Shown in pieces: positions 23,899 to 32,324 of a stretch of DNA of 64,000 bases; the stretch's first letter is position 1; each line of letters opens with the position of its first letter. Made by a program: the position numbers and the translations under genes. This DNA comes from Betaproteobacteria bacterium (GTDB taxonomy: Bacteria; Pseudomonadota; Gammaproteobacteria; Burkholderiales; Usitatibacteraceae), in NCBI GenBank assembly GCA_016791265.1, contig JAEUMY010000023.1:460968-524967 (forward strand). The letters are read 5' to 3'. The notes under the pieces are model-generated. The model had not been told where the DNA came from and searched no databases. It was given only the letters and a program-made list of their open reading frames with translations.

Positions 23899-23993
23899 GC
23901 GGAGACGAGCGAGCCAACTGCTTGGCTCGCGGGAGGGGTTCGAAAGGAATCGGCGATGCCGAAGGCCGCCGTTCCGGGGTCGCGGAACGTGAC

Positions 23994-24062
23994 CGAATCC
24001 CTCCGTCTCCGCCAATCCTGAAGCCGCGCAAGCGGCTTTTTGTTTTTGCGGAGACGAGCGAG
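23994..24062 (+). repeat. 69-bp duplicate of the tRNA-Ser(GCT) 3' end and terminator
   Basis: It is identical to 23845-23913, carrying the tRNA 3' terminal 21 nt (including CCA) and the whole terminator hairpin (here at 24021-24047). The 80 bp between the copies contain a CGAGCCAA/TTGGCTCG hairpin but no gene. It is a remnant of a tandem tRNA copy or of an integration/excision event. Confidence 0.85.
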
Positions 24063-24074
24063 ACGATCGCTCGA

Positions 24075-25310
24075 TCAAGTCACCGCATTGAGCTTCTGGA
24101 AGCGCGCTTCTCGCCAGGCGCCGGAATCCATGATGTTCTTCAGAGATTCAACCGCATCCCAGACGTCGACATGCCGCACATACAACGGTGCAAATCCAAA
24201 TCGAACGTAGTCGGGCTTGCGGAAGTCGCCGATGACGCCGCGCTCGATCAGCGCCTGCATGATGGGCCAGGCGTGTTCATGCCGAAAAGAGACTTGGCTG
24301 CCGCGTTGTGAATATTCGCGTGGAGAGGCGAGCTCGAAGCCGTGCCCGGCGCAACGCGACCCGACCAACTGTATGAAGCGCTCGGTGAGCGCCACCGACT
24401 TTGCGCGAAGCACACTCATGTCGGCTTGCAGCATGAGGTCGACGCCGCACTCCAGCGCGGTGGACGCGAGGACCGATGGCGTGCCGACCAGCATCTGATC
24501 AATGCCCGCAGCCGGACGGTAGTCGGTGGCGAAGTCGAACGGCGCCGCATGCCCAAACCAGCCGGTGAGGGGTTGGCGCGTCGACGCCTGACGGTCGCTG
24601 CGCACATAGAGGAATGCGGGGGCGCCGGGGCCGCCGTTCAGATATTTGTAGCCGCAGCCGACCGCATACTCGGCGCCGTCTTCGCCGAGTTGAACCGGCA
24701 CCGCGCCGCCGCTGTGGGAGAGGTCCCAGATGATGCTCGCGCCAACTTCCCGCGCACGCGCGTTCAGCGCTGCCATGTCCAGCAGGCGCCCGCTGCGATA
24801 GTCCACCTGGGTGATGATGGCCACGGCGATGGACCGGTCGAGTGCGTCGCTGGGATCGCCTTCGACCAGCTTCAATTCGAAGCGACCGCCCAGCAGGTGG
24901 TTGAGCCCTTGCGCAATGTAGAGGTCGGTTGGAAAGTTGCCACGTTCCGAGAGAATCACATTGCGGTCAGCGTTCAGCGGACGGGTAAGCAGCGCGGACA
25001 GCAGCTTGAAAAGGTTGAGTGAAGTGGAATCCGCGACGATGATTTCGCCAGCGGCGGCGCCGAGGAGCCTCGCAAGTTTGTCGCCGACCCGTCCCGGCTG
25101 GTTGACCCAATCGTGCGAATTCCACGCGCGGATCAGCGCCTGTCCCCACTCATCGCTGACGGTCTTCGCGATTCGTTCGGCCGTCGCAACCGGCAGCGCG
25201 CCGAGCGAATTGCCATCGAGATAGATGACGCCTTCGGGCAGTGAAAACCGGCTTCGAAAACCCGCGAGCGGATCATCGCGGTCCGCGCGCTCGCAATCCT
25301 GCCTGGACAT
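24075..25310 (-). CDS. kynU: Kynureninase
   Basis: A 411-residue PLP enzyme cleaving kynurenine to anthranilate and alanine (tryptophan degradation). Family signatures are the N-terminal YLDGNSLGALP, WDLSHSGGAVPV, the PLP-Lys segment GCGYKYLNGGPGAPAF and GWFGHAAPFDF. The ATG at 25310 overlaps the kynB stop (TGATG), so translation is coupled. Tryptophan 2,3-dioxygenase (kynA) is not in this window. A near-copy of the iterated palindrome lies at 24308. Confidence 0.94.
   Translation of the reverse strand: MSRQDCERADRDDPLAGFRSRFSLPEGVIYLDGNSLGALPVATAERIAKTVSDEWGQALIRAWNSHDWVNQPGRVGDKLARLLGAAAGEIIVADSTSLNLFKLLSALLTRPLNADRNVILSERGNFPTDLYIAQGLNHLLGGRFELKLVEGDPSDALDRSIAVAIITQVDYRSGRLLDMAALNARAREVGASIIWDLSHSGGAVPVQLGEDGAEYAVGCGYKYLNGGPGAPAFLYVRSDRQASTRQPLTGWFGHAAPFDFATDYRPAAGIDQMLVGTPSVLASTALECGVDLMLQADMSVLRAKSVALTERFIQLVGSRCAGHGFELASPREYSQRGSQVSFRHEHAWPIMQALIERGVIGDFRKPDYVRFGFAPLYVRHVDVWDAVESLKNIMDSGAWREARFQKLNAVT
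24308..24319. repeat. Iterated palindrome, one-mismatch copy
   Basis: GTGAATATTCGC in kynU (REYSQ). Confidence 0.8.
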
Positions 25311-25936
25311 CAAGGCAGCTCGCGCAGGATCGCCCGGACGGGCGAGGCGTCCAGATTGGACAGTTTGAGCGGCAGAGCGATGAGTTCGTAGTCGCCCGCA
25401 TCCACCTCGTCCAGCACCACGCCTTCCAGAATGGCCATGTGGTGCTTCTGCACGATGTGGTGCGAATCCATGGTCTTGGAATTGACCGGGTCGATGGACG
25501 GCGTGTCAATGCCCACCAACTTCACGCCCATCGACGCCAGGAGCGCGATGCTCTCCGGGGAAATGGCGGTGAAATTCTCGTCCCACTGATCGACGGGCGC
25601 ATTGCGATAAGTCCTGAACAGCACCCTAAGAGGCATGCCCACCAGCTGATCGGCGAAGTGGCGTGGCTCGATGAGCGGCCACGCATCCAGCGCGTCAATG
25701 ACCCGGCATTTGCCAAGGTATGGCTCGAGCGGCACCGATCCGATCGGAAGGCCGTTGTTGTCGTAGTGCATCGGGGCATCCGCATGCGTTGCCGTATGCG
25801 TCGACAGCGTGAATCGGGAGACATTGACCGGGCAGGTGCCGAGGAGATGCCAAGTTCTGGCCTCGTCATACTGCGTGTCGCCAGGCCACGTGGGCATGCC
25901 CGGACGGATGGGGGCGCTGATGTCCCAGATGCGCAT
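25310..25936 (-). CDS. kynB: Kynurenine formamidase (cyclase family)
   Basis: A 208-residue metal-dependent N-formylkynurenine formamidase. It carries the KynB metal motif in LSTHTATHADAPMHYD, and MRIWDISAPIRPGMPTWPGD at the start with later DSHHIVQKHHMAILEGVVLD. It precedes kynU in one operon. The start at 25936 lies in the divergent region facing the methyltransferase gene. Confidence 0.93.
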   Translation of the reverse strand: MRIWDISAPIRPGMPTWPGDTQYDEARTWHLLGTCPVNVSRFTLSTHTATHADAPMHYDNNGLPIGSVPLEPYLGKCRVIDALDAWPLIEPRHFADQLVGMPLRVLFRTYRNAPVDQWDENFTAISPESIALLASMGVKLVGIDTPSIDPVNSKTMDSHHIVQKHHMAILEGVVLDEVDAGDYELIALPLKLSNLDASPVRAILRELP

Positions 25937-25982
25937 GTTGAGTTGCCAGTGATTGGAGTTGAACGATTATAGGAGAATTGAA

Positions 25983-26051
25983 ATGCCTGCCTCGACCGTC
26001 TGTCGGGGCGGATCACCGACCACACCTCTCGACCGCGCCTTCACTGACTGA
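25983..26051 (+). CDS. Possible 22-residue leader peptide upstream of the methyltransferase
   Basis: ATG at 25983 follows AGGAG at a 7-bp spacing, which is a better ribosome site than any of its neighbours. The 22-codon frame (MPASTVCRGGSPTTPLDRAFTD) ends in a TGA that overlaps the methyltransferase ATG (TGATG). The frame may be a coupling leader for the downstream gene. There is no homology information. Confidence 0.4.
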   Translation: MPASTVCRGGSPTTPLDRAFTD

Positions 26052-26596
26052 TGCACTTCGATTCCACTGACAAACACGCTCATTCGGTTGACGTGACACC
26101 CTCCGCATGGGTGAAGCGCTGGTCGGATCTCGTGCCACCGGGCGCTGACGTGCTTGATCTCGCCTGCGGCGCCGGCCGTCACTCGCGATGCTTGGCGAGC
26201 CGGGGTTGCCGCGTGTGGGCGGTGGATGTCGATGTCAGCCGATTCAGCGACGTGCCGGCTGGTGTCACTCTGTCGCAGGCGGACCTTGAGGCGGATGTCT
26301 GGCCGTTGACCGGACGCGACTTCGACGCGGTCGTCGTGACCAACTACCTCCATCGTGCCCGCTTTGGCGAGCTGCTCGACTGCGTGCGGCCCGGTGGGCT
26401 GCTGATCTATGAAACCTTCGCGGTCGGCAATGAGCGCTTTGGCAGGCCCGCCAATCCGGATTTCCTGCTCAGGCCAGGTGAATTGCGCGAGCGGGTTCGC
26501 GGGGCGTTCGCGATCCTGGGTTTCGACGAAGGCGAGGTCGCCCATCCCCGGCCGGCCGTGGCCCAGCGGATTTGCGCTCGCAGAGTGGGTGCATGA
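26051..26596 (+). CDS. Class I SAM-dependent methyltransferase (TehB-like)
   Basis: A 181-residue Rossmann methyltransferase with motif I VLDLACGAGRHS (about 33-44), the acidic end of beta-2 at AVDVDVSR, and DFDAVVVTNYLHR as motif IV. The substrate is unknown; relatives are annotated as tellurite-resistance or small-molecule methyltransferases. Its start overlaps the small upstream frame. It is followed by dapA after 77 bp. Confidence 0.8.
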   Translation: MHFDSTDKHAHSVDVTPSAWVKRWSDLVPPGADVLDLACGAGRHSRCLASRGCRVWAVDVDVSRFSDVPAGVTLSQADLEADVWPLTGRDFDAVVVTNYLHRARFGELLDCVRPGGLLIYETFAVGNERFGRPANPDFLLRPGELRERVRGAFAILGFDEGEVAHPRPAVAQRICARRVGA

Positions 26597-26673
26597 CTCG
26601 GCTGTCTCGCGACTCCGGATGCCTTGGCATGAATCCGGTAAAATCGCGAGTCTTCTGAAATCAAGGGTTTTCG

Positions 26674-27573
26674 ATGTTGACAGGCAGCATGGTGGCCATC
26701 GTCACACCGATGTTGGCGGACGGGGCGCTGGATTACCCCCGCCTGAAGTCGCTGATTGACTGGCATGTGGCGGAGGGCACGGATGGCATCGTCATCGTCG
26801 GCACGACGGGAGAGTCGCCCACGGTCGACTTCGACGAGCATTGCCAGCTCATCAAGGCGGCCGTCGACTACGCTGCGAAGCGTATTCCGGTCATCGCGGG
26901 CACGGGCGCCAATTCGACGAAGGAAGCGATCCACCTTTCCGAATTCGCCAAGCGGGCAGGCGCTGACTACTCGCTGTCGGTCGTGCCCTATTACAACAAG
27001 CCCACGCAGGAGGGACTTTATCGGCACTTCCGCGCCATCGCCGAGGCGGTGGACATGCCTCACATTCTCTACAACGTGCCCGGTCGCACCGTGGCGGATT
27101 TGTCGAACGACACGGTTCTCCGGCTGGCTGAAGTACCCAACATCATCGGCATCAAGGACGCGACCGCCAACATGGGGCGCGGCGCGGAGCTCCTGATGCG
27201 TCGCCCGCGGGACTTCGCGGTTTACAGCGGCGAAGATGTGAGCACGCTGGCGCTCATGCTGCTGGGCGGACATGGCACCATCTCCGTCACCGCGAACGTG
27301 GCGCCCGGGCTCATGCGCCAGATGTGCGCGCATGCGTTGAAGGGTGAACGCGAAGCGGCCATTGCCATCAACAACAAGCTTCTCGGACTGCACAACAATC
27401 TGTTCCTGGAAGCCAATCCCATCCCGGTCAAATGGGCGCTCGCGCGCATGGGCCGGATCGACACTGGCATTCGTTTGCCGCTTACGCCTTTCGACGCGCG
27501 TCATCACGCCGCGCTGACCGACGCCTTGGCGGCGGCCGGCATCGAGATCAACCAGAAGGAAGCCGTTGCATGA
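26674..27573 (+). CDS. dapA: 4-hydroxy-tetrahydrodipicolinate synthase
   Basis: A 299-residue TIM-barrel aldolase-family enzyme condensing pyruvate and aspartate semialdehyde. Signatures are GTTGESPTVDFDEH, the catalytic Tyr in LYNVPGRTV (about 133) and the Schiff-base Lys in IGIKDATANM (about 161). It provides lysine and cell-wall diaminopimelate, downstream of the lysC product. Its stop overlaps the bamC ATG. Confidence 0.95.
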   Translation: MLTGSMVAIVTPMLADGALDYPRLKSLIDWHVAEGTDGIVIVGTTGESPTVDFDEHCQLIKAAVDYAAKRIPVIAGTGANSTKEAIHLSEFAKRAGADYSLSVVPYYNKPTQEGLYRHFRAIAEAVDMPHILYNVPGRTVADLSNDTVLRLAEVPNIIGIKDATANMGRGAELLMRRPRDFAVYSGEDVSTLALMLLGGHGTISVTANVAPGLMRQMCAHALKGEREAAIAINNKLLGLHNNLFLEANPIPVKWALARMGRIDTGIRLPLTPFDARHHAALTDALAAAGIEINQKEAVA

Positions 27574-28727
27574 TTCGTCAGACCTTGAAGTCCCACTCCC
27601 GCCTGATTCGCGCCGCAGGTGCAGCGCTGACTGGCTCGTTCCTGCTCGGCGGCTGCGGCAGCTATTCACTTGAGCGCAAGGGCGCGGACTATCGCTCGGC
27701 CAGCGGTCAGGCGGTGAAGTCCCTGGAGATTCCGCCAGATCTCACCTCGCCCAATGCCGAGGATCGCTTCGTCATTCCCACCAACAAGGGCTCCACCACC
27801 TTCTCCAGCTACAACCGCGAGCGCTCGGCCCAGCCCCTCGCGCGCGATGCGGGGGTGCTGCCCAAGGTCGACAAGGCGTCGGTGGTGCGCGCGGGCGATC
27901 AGCGCTGGCTCGTTGTCGCGCTGCCGCCGGACCGGCTGTGGCCGGTGGTCAAGGAGTTCTGGGGCGAAAATGGGTTCATCGTGAAACGCGACCAGCCTGA
28001 GATTGGCATCATGGAAACCGATTGGGCCGAGAACCGCGCCAAAATTCCGCTGGACCCCGTGCGCCGCGCCATTGGGCGGGTGTTCGACGGTATCTATTCC
28101 GTACCCGAGCGGGACAAGTTCAGGACGCGACTGGAGTCGGGAAGCGCGCCCGGGACGACCGAAGTGTTCGTCAGCCATCGCGGCATGACCGAGATTTTCA
28201 CCAGCGAGTACAAGGACCAGACCATTTGGCAACCTCGTCCGGCGGATCGCGAACTGGAGGCGGAGTTTCTCAATCGTTTGCTCGTGAAGCTGGGCTTTGA
28301 CGAAAAAGCGGCGACTCAGACCGTTGCGGGCGCGACACCGGCTGCGGCTGATGCCGCCGCGACATTCAACCCCGCTGGCGCGGGGTCGGTGCAAGTCAAG
28401 GAGCCGTTCGACCGCGCCTGGCGGCGTGTCGGCCTGGCACTGGATCGGGTGGGCTTCACGGTGGAGGATCGAGACCGCGCCAAAGGGATCTATTTCGTCC
28501 GCTACATCGACCCGGAAGCCGATAACAAGGGGTCGCAAAAGAGCTTCCTCGCTCGCCTCGCTTTCTGGCGCAAGGATTCCGCGGATGATCAAAAGCCGCA
28601 GTACCGCGTGATGGTGGCGGAGTCAGGCACCACGTCAACGGTTACCGTCCAGAATGCCAAGGGGGAGCCGGAGACCAGCGCCACAGGCAAACGCATCCTG
28701 AATCTGTTGCTTGATCAACTGAAGTAA
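27570..28727 (+). CDS. bamC: Outer membrane assembly lipoprotein BamC
   Basis: A 385-residue lipoprotein with lipobox FLLGGC and the BamC unstructured N-terminus that includes LEIPPDLTSPN. Two helix-grip domains follow (about 100-215 and 265-380), the second with VKEPFDRAWRRVGLALDRVGFTVEDRDRAKGIYFVRY. It belongs to the BAM complex that inserts outer-membrane beta-barrels. ATG at 27570 overlaps dapA (ATGA), the conserved dapA-bamC arrangement. Confidence 0.93.
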   Translation: MIRQTLKSHSRLIRAAGAALTGSFLLGGCGSYSLERKGADYRSASGQAVKSLEIPPDLTSPNAEDRFVIPTNKGSTTFSSYNRERSAQPLARDAGVLPKVDKASVVRAGDQRWLVVALPPDRLWPVVKEFWGENGFIVKRDQPEIGIMETDWAENRAKIPLDPVRRAIGRVFDGIYSVPERDKFRTRLESGSAPGTTEVFVSHRGMTEIFTSEYKDQTIWQPRPADRELEAEFLNRLLVKLGFDEKAATQTVAGATPAAADAAATFNPAGAGSVQVKEPFDRAWRRVGLALDRVGFTVEDRDRAKGIYFVRYIDPEADNKGSQKSFLARLAFWRKDSADDQKPQYRVMVAESGTTSTVTVQNAKGEPETSATGKRILNLLLDQLK

Positions 28728-28797
28728 GCGGTTGTTCGCGCTACTCAAGATGCCGACCGGGCCTGCGGCGCGGCGGGCCAGTCAAGCAGGCTGAACC

Positions 28798-29565
28798 ATG
28801 CGCTTCGCATCACTGGGTAGCGGCAGCGAAGGCAATGCCCTGCTGGTGCAGCAGGGCCGCACGCTCGTGATGCTGGACAACGGGTTCGGCTTGACCGAAA
28901 CCGAAGCCCGCTTGGCTCGTCTCGGCGTGACGCCTGCGGACGTGACCGCGATTGTCGTCACGCATGAGCATTCCGATCACATCGGCGGGGTCGCACGTTT
29001 TTCGCGCAAGCACGGCACGCGCGTCTGGCTGACCCACGGCACGGCGCGTCATGTCGCACCTGCGAGCTTGTTGTCGGATGCCTACGCGTTCATCGACCCG
29101 CAGTCGGATTTTCGGATCGGCGATCTCCTCGTGCGTCCTTACCTTGTGCCGCACGACGCCTCGGAGCCCGTGCAGTTCGTGTTCAGCGATGGCGTCGCGC
29201 GGCTGGGCGTGCTTACTGACACAGGTTGCAGCACCGCGCACATCGAGGCGTCGCTGAGCGGGGTCGACGCGCTGGTGCTGGAGTGCAATCACGACCTCGA
29301 CATGCTGATGGCCGGCCCCTATCCCGCCGGGCTCAAGAAACGCGTCTCCGGCCGATTTGGTCACCTGGACAATCAGTCCGCTGCCGCGCTCCTGAAGAAG
29401 CTTGATTGCACTCGCTTGCGCCATGTCGTGGCCGCGCACTTGTCCAAGCAGAATAACCGGCGCGAGTTGGCAACTGGCGCCTTGGCCGATGCATTGGGGT
29501 GCGGGATGGATTGGATCGCGGTCGCGGAGCAGGACTCAGGCCTGGACTGGCGCGACGTGTCTTGA
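28798..29565 (+). CDS. Metallo-beta-lactamase-fold hydrolase (YycJ/WalJ-like)
   Basis: A 255-residue MBL-fold protein starting MRFASLGSGSEGNALLV, with the metal motif THEHSDHIGG (about 56-65). Additional ligands lie in VPHDASEP, LTDTGCST and the late AAHLSKQNN. Relatives are predicted exonucleases or hydrolases; the substrate is unassigned. This gene follows dapA-bamC in many betaproteobacteria. Confidence 0.88.
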   Translation: MRFASLGSGSEGNALLVQQGRTLVMLDNGFGLTETEARLARLGVTPADVTAIVVTHEHSDHIGGVARFSRKHGTRVWLTHGTARHVAPASLLSDAYAFIDPQSDFRIGDLLVRPYLVPHDASEPVQFVFSDGVARLGVLTDTGCSTAHIEASLSGVDALVLECNHDLDMLMAGPYPAGLKKRVSGRFGHLDNQSAAALLKKLDCTRLRHVVAAHLSKQNNRRELATGALADALGCGMDWIAVAEQDSGLDWRDVS

Positions 29566-29626
29566 CTCCTTCCGGCGGGTGGCAACCGTGCGGAGGCGCT
29601 GAAGCTGTCTTTGCGACCCAAACAAA

Positions 29627-29651
29627 AACGCCGGCCAAATTGGCCGGCGTT
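29627..29651. terminator. Bidirectional intrinsic terminator
   Basis: Two 12-nt complementary arms (AACGCCGGCCAA) around one base, with A-rich left and T-containing right flanks, lie between the convergent MBL-fold and small lipoprotein genes. Confidence 0.85.
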
Positions 29652-29675
29652 CTCATTGCAGCGTCGAAGAACGAA

Positions 29676-29957
29676 TTACTTCTTCGGGGCTTCGGCGGGC
29701 TTGGCGTCCTTCGCAGGCTCGGCCGGCTTTGCGGCGTCAGCGGGCTTGGCATCAGCGGCCGGTGCGGCGGCGGGCGCAGCAGCGTCGGTCGGCTTGGATG
29801 CGTCAGCAGCCGGTGCGGCGGGTGCGGCAGCCGGAGCGGCCGGAGCCGGCGCGGCGGCGGGTGCGGGAGCGGCAGCCGGGGCGGCGGGAGCGGGTTGCTT
29901 GCTGCAGGCGGCGAGGCCAACAGCGATCAGTGCGGCGAGCAGAATCGACTTGTTCAT
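29676..29957 (-). CDS. Small Ala/Pro/Lys-rich lipoprotein
   Basis: A 93-residue exported protein. The signal segment MNKSILLAALIAVGLAAC has a lipobox ending at Cys, and the remaining 75 residues are almost only Ala, Pro, Lys and Asp. It could form an extended spacer between membrane and cell wall; no function is known. ATG at 29957 has AAGGGA at 5 bp; an ATG at 29960 is too close to it. Confidence 0.75.
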   Translation of the reverse strand: MNKSILLAALIAVGLAACSKQPAPAAPAAAPAPAAAPAPAAPAAAPAAPAADASKPTDAAAPAAAPAADAKPADAAKPAEPAKDAKPAEAPKK

Positions 29958-30114
29958 CATGTTCCCTTAAGGAGAAAGAAAAATTTTGATCAAAATGATC
30001 GGCCAATAGTGATCCGGCCGACTGGAAAGTATAGCACTTTCAAATTGGAGCGATCATCCCCCTGAGTCCTCGCGACCGATCGTTTTCGTGGACGCGAAGG
30101 CGACCGTTCTCGGG

Positions 30115-30639
30115 TCACAATCCCGTGGCGCCGCCGACCTGCGCGGGCGCTGAGCTCTCCCAGATTTCGTTGAATCGCTCGGTCAGGGCGAGTGTGTCCT
30201 GCAGGTCGTGCATGACCAGCACCGAGCGGGGATGCTGATAGTGCAATTTGTGCCAGTAAGCGGCGTCATCGGCGATGACAAAGGGGTCTTCAGCGCTGCA
30301 CGCCACGCCCATGGTCTGGTGAATGCGGATGCCTGATTGAAACTGTTGCATGAGATTCAGGAGTCGGGGGCAGTCAGCCTCCAGGCCGCGAGGCTCATGC
30401 AAGGCGATGCGAATGCGGTTGTCCCGGCTGCTCAGCAGGAACTTGCGCAGGACTTCGCAGCGTTGTGGGCTGTTATAGCCGCGAACCTTGAGTCCAATGT
30501 CGAAAACGAGCAAGGTGCGCTTCGCCGTCGCAATGACGGTATCAATGGCGACGAGCGCTTCCCGGTCGCCGGACAGGATGTCGCGCCGAGTTTTGCCCGC
30601 GTCAACCGGCTGGTCGGGAAAGTCAGGCGGATTGGACAT
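30115..30639 (-). CDS. Hypothetical protein downstream of the ribosomal oxygenase
   Basis: A 174-residue soluble protein (MSNPPDFPDQPVDAGKTRRD...) with VFDIGLKVRGYNSPQRCEVLRKFLLSS, RIALHEP and a C-terminal HPRSVLVMHDLQDTLALTERFNEIWESS. The pattern resembles the phospholipase-D-like DUF7931 proteins found beside this oxygenase in betaproteobacteria, but catalytic HKD residues are not obvious. Its start lies 17 bp inside the oxygenase gene. Confidence 0.75.
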   Translation of the reverse strand: MSNPPDFPDQPVDAGKTRRDILSGDREALVAIDTVIATAKRTLLVFDIGLKVRGYNSPQRCEVLRKFLLSSRDNRIRIALHEPRGLEADCPRLLNLMQQFQSGIRIHQTMGVACSAEDPFVIADDAAYWHKLHYQHPRSVLVMHDLQDTLALTERFNEIWESSAPAQVGGATGL

Positions 30640-31762
30640 GCAGGTAGCCGCACTCGTACCAGTTGAGCAGGAGATCCAGCGCCGGGCGAGAGGGTTTGCC
30701 GGGCGGCAGATGGCGCAGATCCGCCAATGTTTGCAAGCAGGCGTCGCGCGTTGAGTTGAATTGAATCGACTCGCCGTTGATGAACACCCAATCCTCGCTG
30801 TAGGCCATGCGCGTGCGCCCGTCAAGGTGCAAACCATGCTTGGTGCAGTTTCGCGCGAAGTCTGCGGCGCTTAGCGAATTCATAGCTGGGTTGAACAGAA
30901 CATGACTCTTTGGCTCAGTCAGGAATCGGCCAGCCGCGAGGCGGACGTCAAGGCGCGACCAGCGAGCCGCTCGTAGAGCGGCGTCCAGCCCGCTGATGAC
31001 GCCAGGCGGAATCTCTCCTGGATGTCGCGTCGGTCGCAACTCCGGATCGGCATATTGTCCGGCGACACAGATTGCGTCGCGACGTTGGTCGAGAAACGAT
31101 TCAATCCAATCCTGGTGGGTCGGTGCCCGGAAACCGACCGAGTAAGTCAGGCATTCATCCAGGGCGACGCCGTCGTGGGCGTAACCCGGCGGCAAATAAA
31201 GCATGTCGCCGGATTCCAGCACCCACTCCTGCTCGGGCCGGAAGTCTTTGAGGATTTTGAGAGGCAGTCCGGGGCGGAATTCGGTGTCGGGCTGGCCGGA
31301 GATGCGCCAGCGCCTGCGCCCGCGTCCCTGGATCAGAAAGACATCGTAAGAGTCGACGTGCGCCCCCACCCCGCCTCCTTCTGCCGCCAAGCTCACCATG
31401 AGGTCATCCACGCGCACGTGTGGAATGAAGGCGAAGCGCGCCAGCAACGCTTCAGATCGCTGGCTGAAGTGCTGCGTGTCCTGCACCAGGATGGTCCAGT
31501 TGCGCGAGCCCAGACTGCGCAGCAAGCTGGGCCTGAATGGGCCGTGTTGCAGCGCCCACTTACCGCGATCACGAGTGACAAGGCGGCTTTCCGCGTCCTC
31601 ATTGCGGGCGAGCGCCAGCACGTCCGCGGGAACAAAGGGCTCCTGCTTCCGCGAGAAGTCCGGGAACGCGCCGCGCACGAGGAGCGGTGACTTTTGCCAA
31701 TGACTGCGCATGAATTGGGCGTGGCTCAATTCGCCGAAAAGGGATGTGTTGACTTGACTCAC
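30623..31762 (-). CDS. Cupin/JmjC ribosomal oxygenase (YcfD/RoxA-like)
   Basis: A 379-residue 2-oxoglutarate/Fe(II) oxygenase. Iron ligands are H and D of GAHVDSYDVF (about 125-135) and the His in LPPGYAHDGV (about 195). It starts LFGELSHAQFMRSHWQKSPLLVRGAF, typical of the YcfD group that hydroxylates Arg-81 of ribosomal protein L16. A C-terminal dimer/winged-helix region fits the full family length. The divergent peroxiredoxin gene starts 95 bp away. Confidence 0.88.
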   Translation of the reverse strand: MSQVNTSLFGELSHAQFMRSHWQKSPLLVRGAFPDFSRKQEPFVPADVLALARNEDAESRLVTRDRGKWALQHGPFRPSLLRSLGSRNWTILVQDTQHFSQRSEALLARFAFIPHVRVDDLMVSLAAEGGGVGAHVDSYDVFLIQGRGRRRWRISGQPDTEFRPGLPLKILKDFRPEQEWVLESGDMLYLPPGYAHDGVALDECLTYSVGFRAPTHQDWIESFLDQRRDAICVAGQYADPELRPTRHPGEIPPGVISGLDAALRAARWSRLDVRLAAGRFLTEPKSHVLFNPAMNSLSAADFARNCTKHGLHLDGRTRMAYSEDWVFINGESIQFNSTRDACLQTLADLRHLPPGKPSRPALDLLLNWYECGYLHVQSA

Positions 31763-31784
31763 GAAGGCGGAAAGCAGTTAGAAT
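31754..31784 (+). promoter_or_regulatory. Possible promoter of the peroxiredoxin gene
   Basis: TTGACT (31754-31759) and TAGAAT (31779-31784) are separated by 19 bp, slightly long for sigma-70, 72 bp upstream of the start codon. Confidence 0.3.
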
Positions 31785-31856
31785 TTTGTCGAAGGGTGTG
31801 AACGCGTCGCGCAGCAATTCCGAGTCAGGTGACCAATCGAGCGTCAGGAGTCGCGC

Positions 31857-32324
31857 ATGCTCAGTGTCGGATCGTCAGCGCCGGTGTTTGAACTGCCAGA
31901 GGCGAGCATGGAAATGATCAAGCTTTCCAGCTTCCGCGGCAAGAAGAATGTTGTCTTGTACTTCTACCCGAAGGACGGTACGCCCGGCTGCACGATGGAG
32001 GCGATCGGATTTTCCGATCACGAGGCCGACTTCAATCGGCATGACACCGTGGTGTTCGGCATTTCACGCGACGACGTGTTGTCGCATGCGGAATTCCGCG
32101 ACAAGCATGGACTCACCGTGCAGTTGCTGTCCGACAGTGAGTCCGAGGTGTGCCGCAAGTACGACGTGCTCGAGGATCGCCAGGTCGATGGCAACATTCG
32201 CTGCTGCTTCAACCGCTCCACTTTCATCATCGACAAAAAGGGCGTCGTGCGGCACGTGCTTTGCAACACCAGTCCACGCGATCACGCCGACCAGGTTCTA
32301 CAGCTAGTGAAAGGCCTCAATTGA
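31857..32324 (+). CDS. bcp: Peroxiredoxin, BCP/PrxQ type
   Basis: A 155-residue thiol peroxidase. The peroxidatic Cys is in DGTPGCTMEA (about 45); LYFYPKDGTPG and FGISRDDVLSH are typical of bacterioferritin comigratory proteins. It reduces hydrogen and organic peroxides via thioredoxin. The resolving Cys five residues later in some relatives is absent here. Its stop overlaps the TTG start of the next gene. Confidence 0.9.
   Translation: MLSVGSSAPVFELPEASMEMIKLSSFRGKKNVVLYFYPKDGTPGCTMEAIGFSDHEADFNRHDTVVFGISRDDVLSHAEFRDKHGLTVQLLSDSESEVCRKYDVLEDRQVDGNIRCCFNRSTFIIDKKGVVRHVLCNTSPRDHADQVLQLVKGLN

Noticed and set aside
23754..24074. A second complete tRNA-Ser after the first
   Set aside because: Only the 3' terminal 21 nt and terminator are present; D-arm and anticodon arm are missing.
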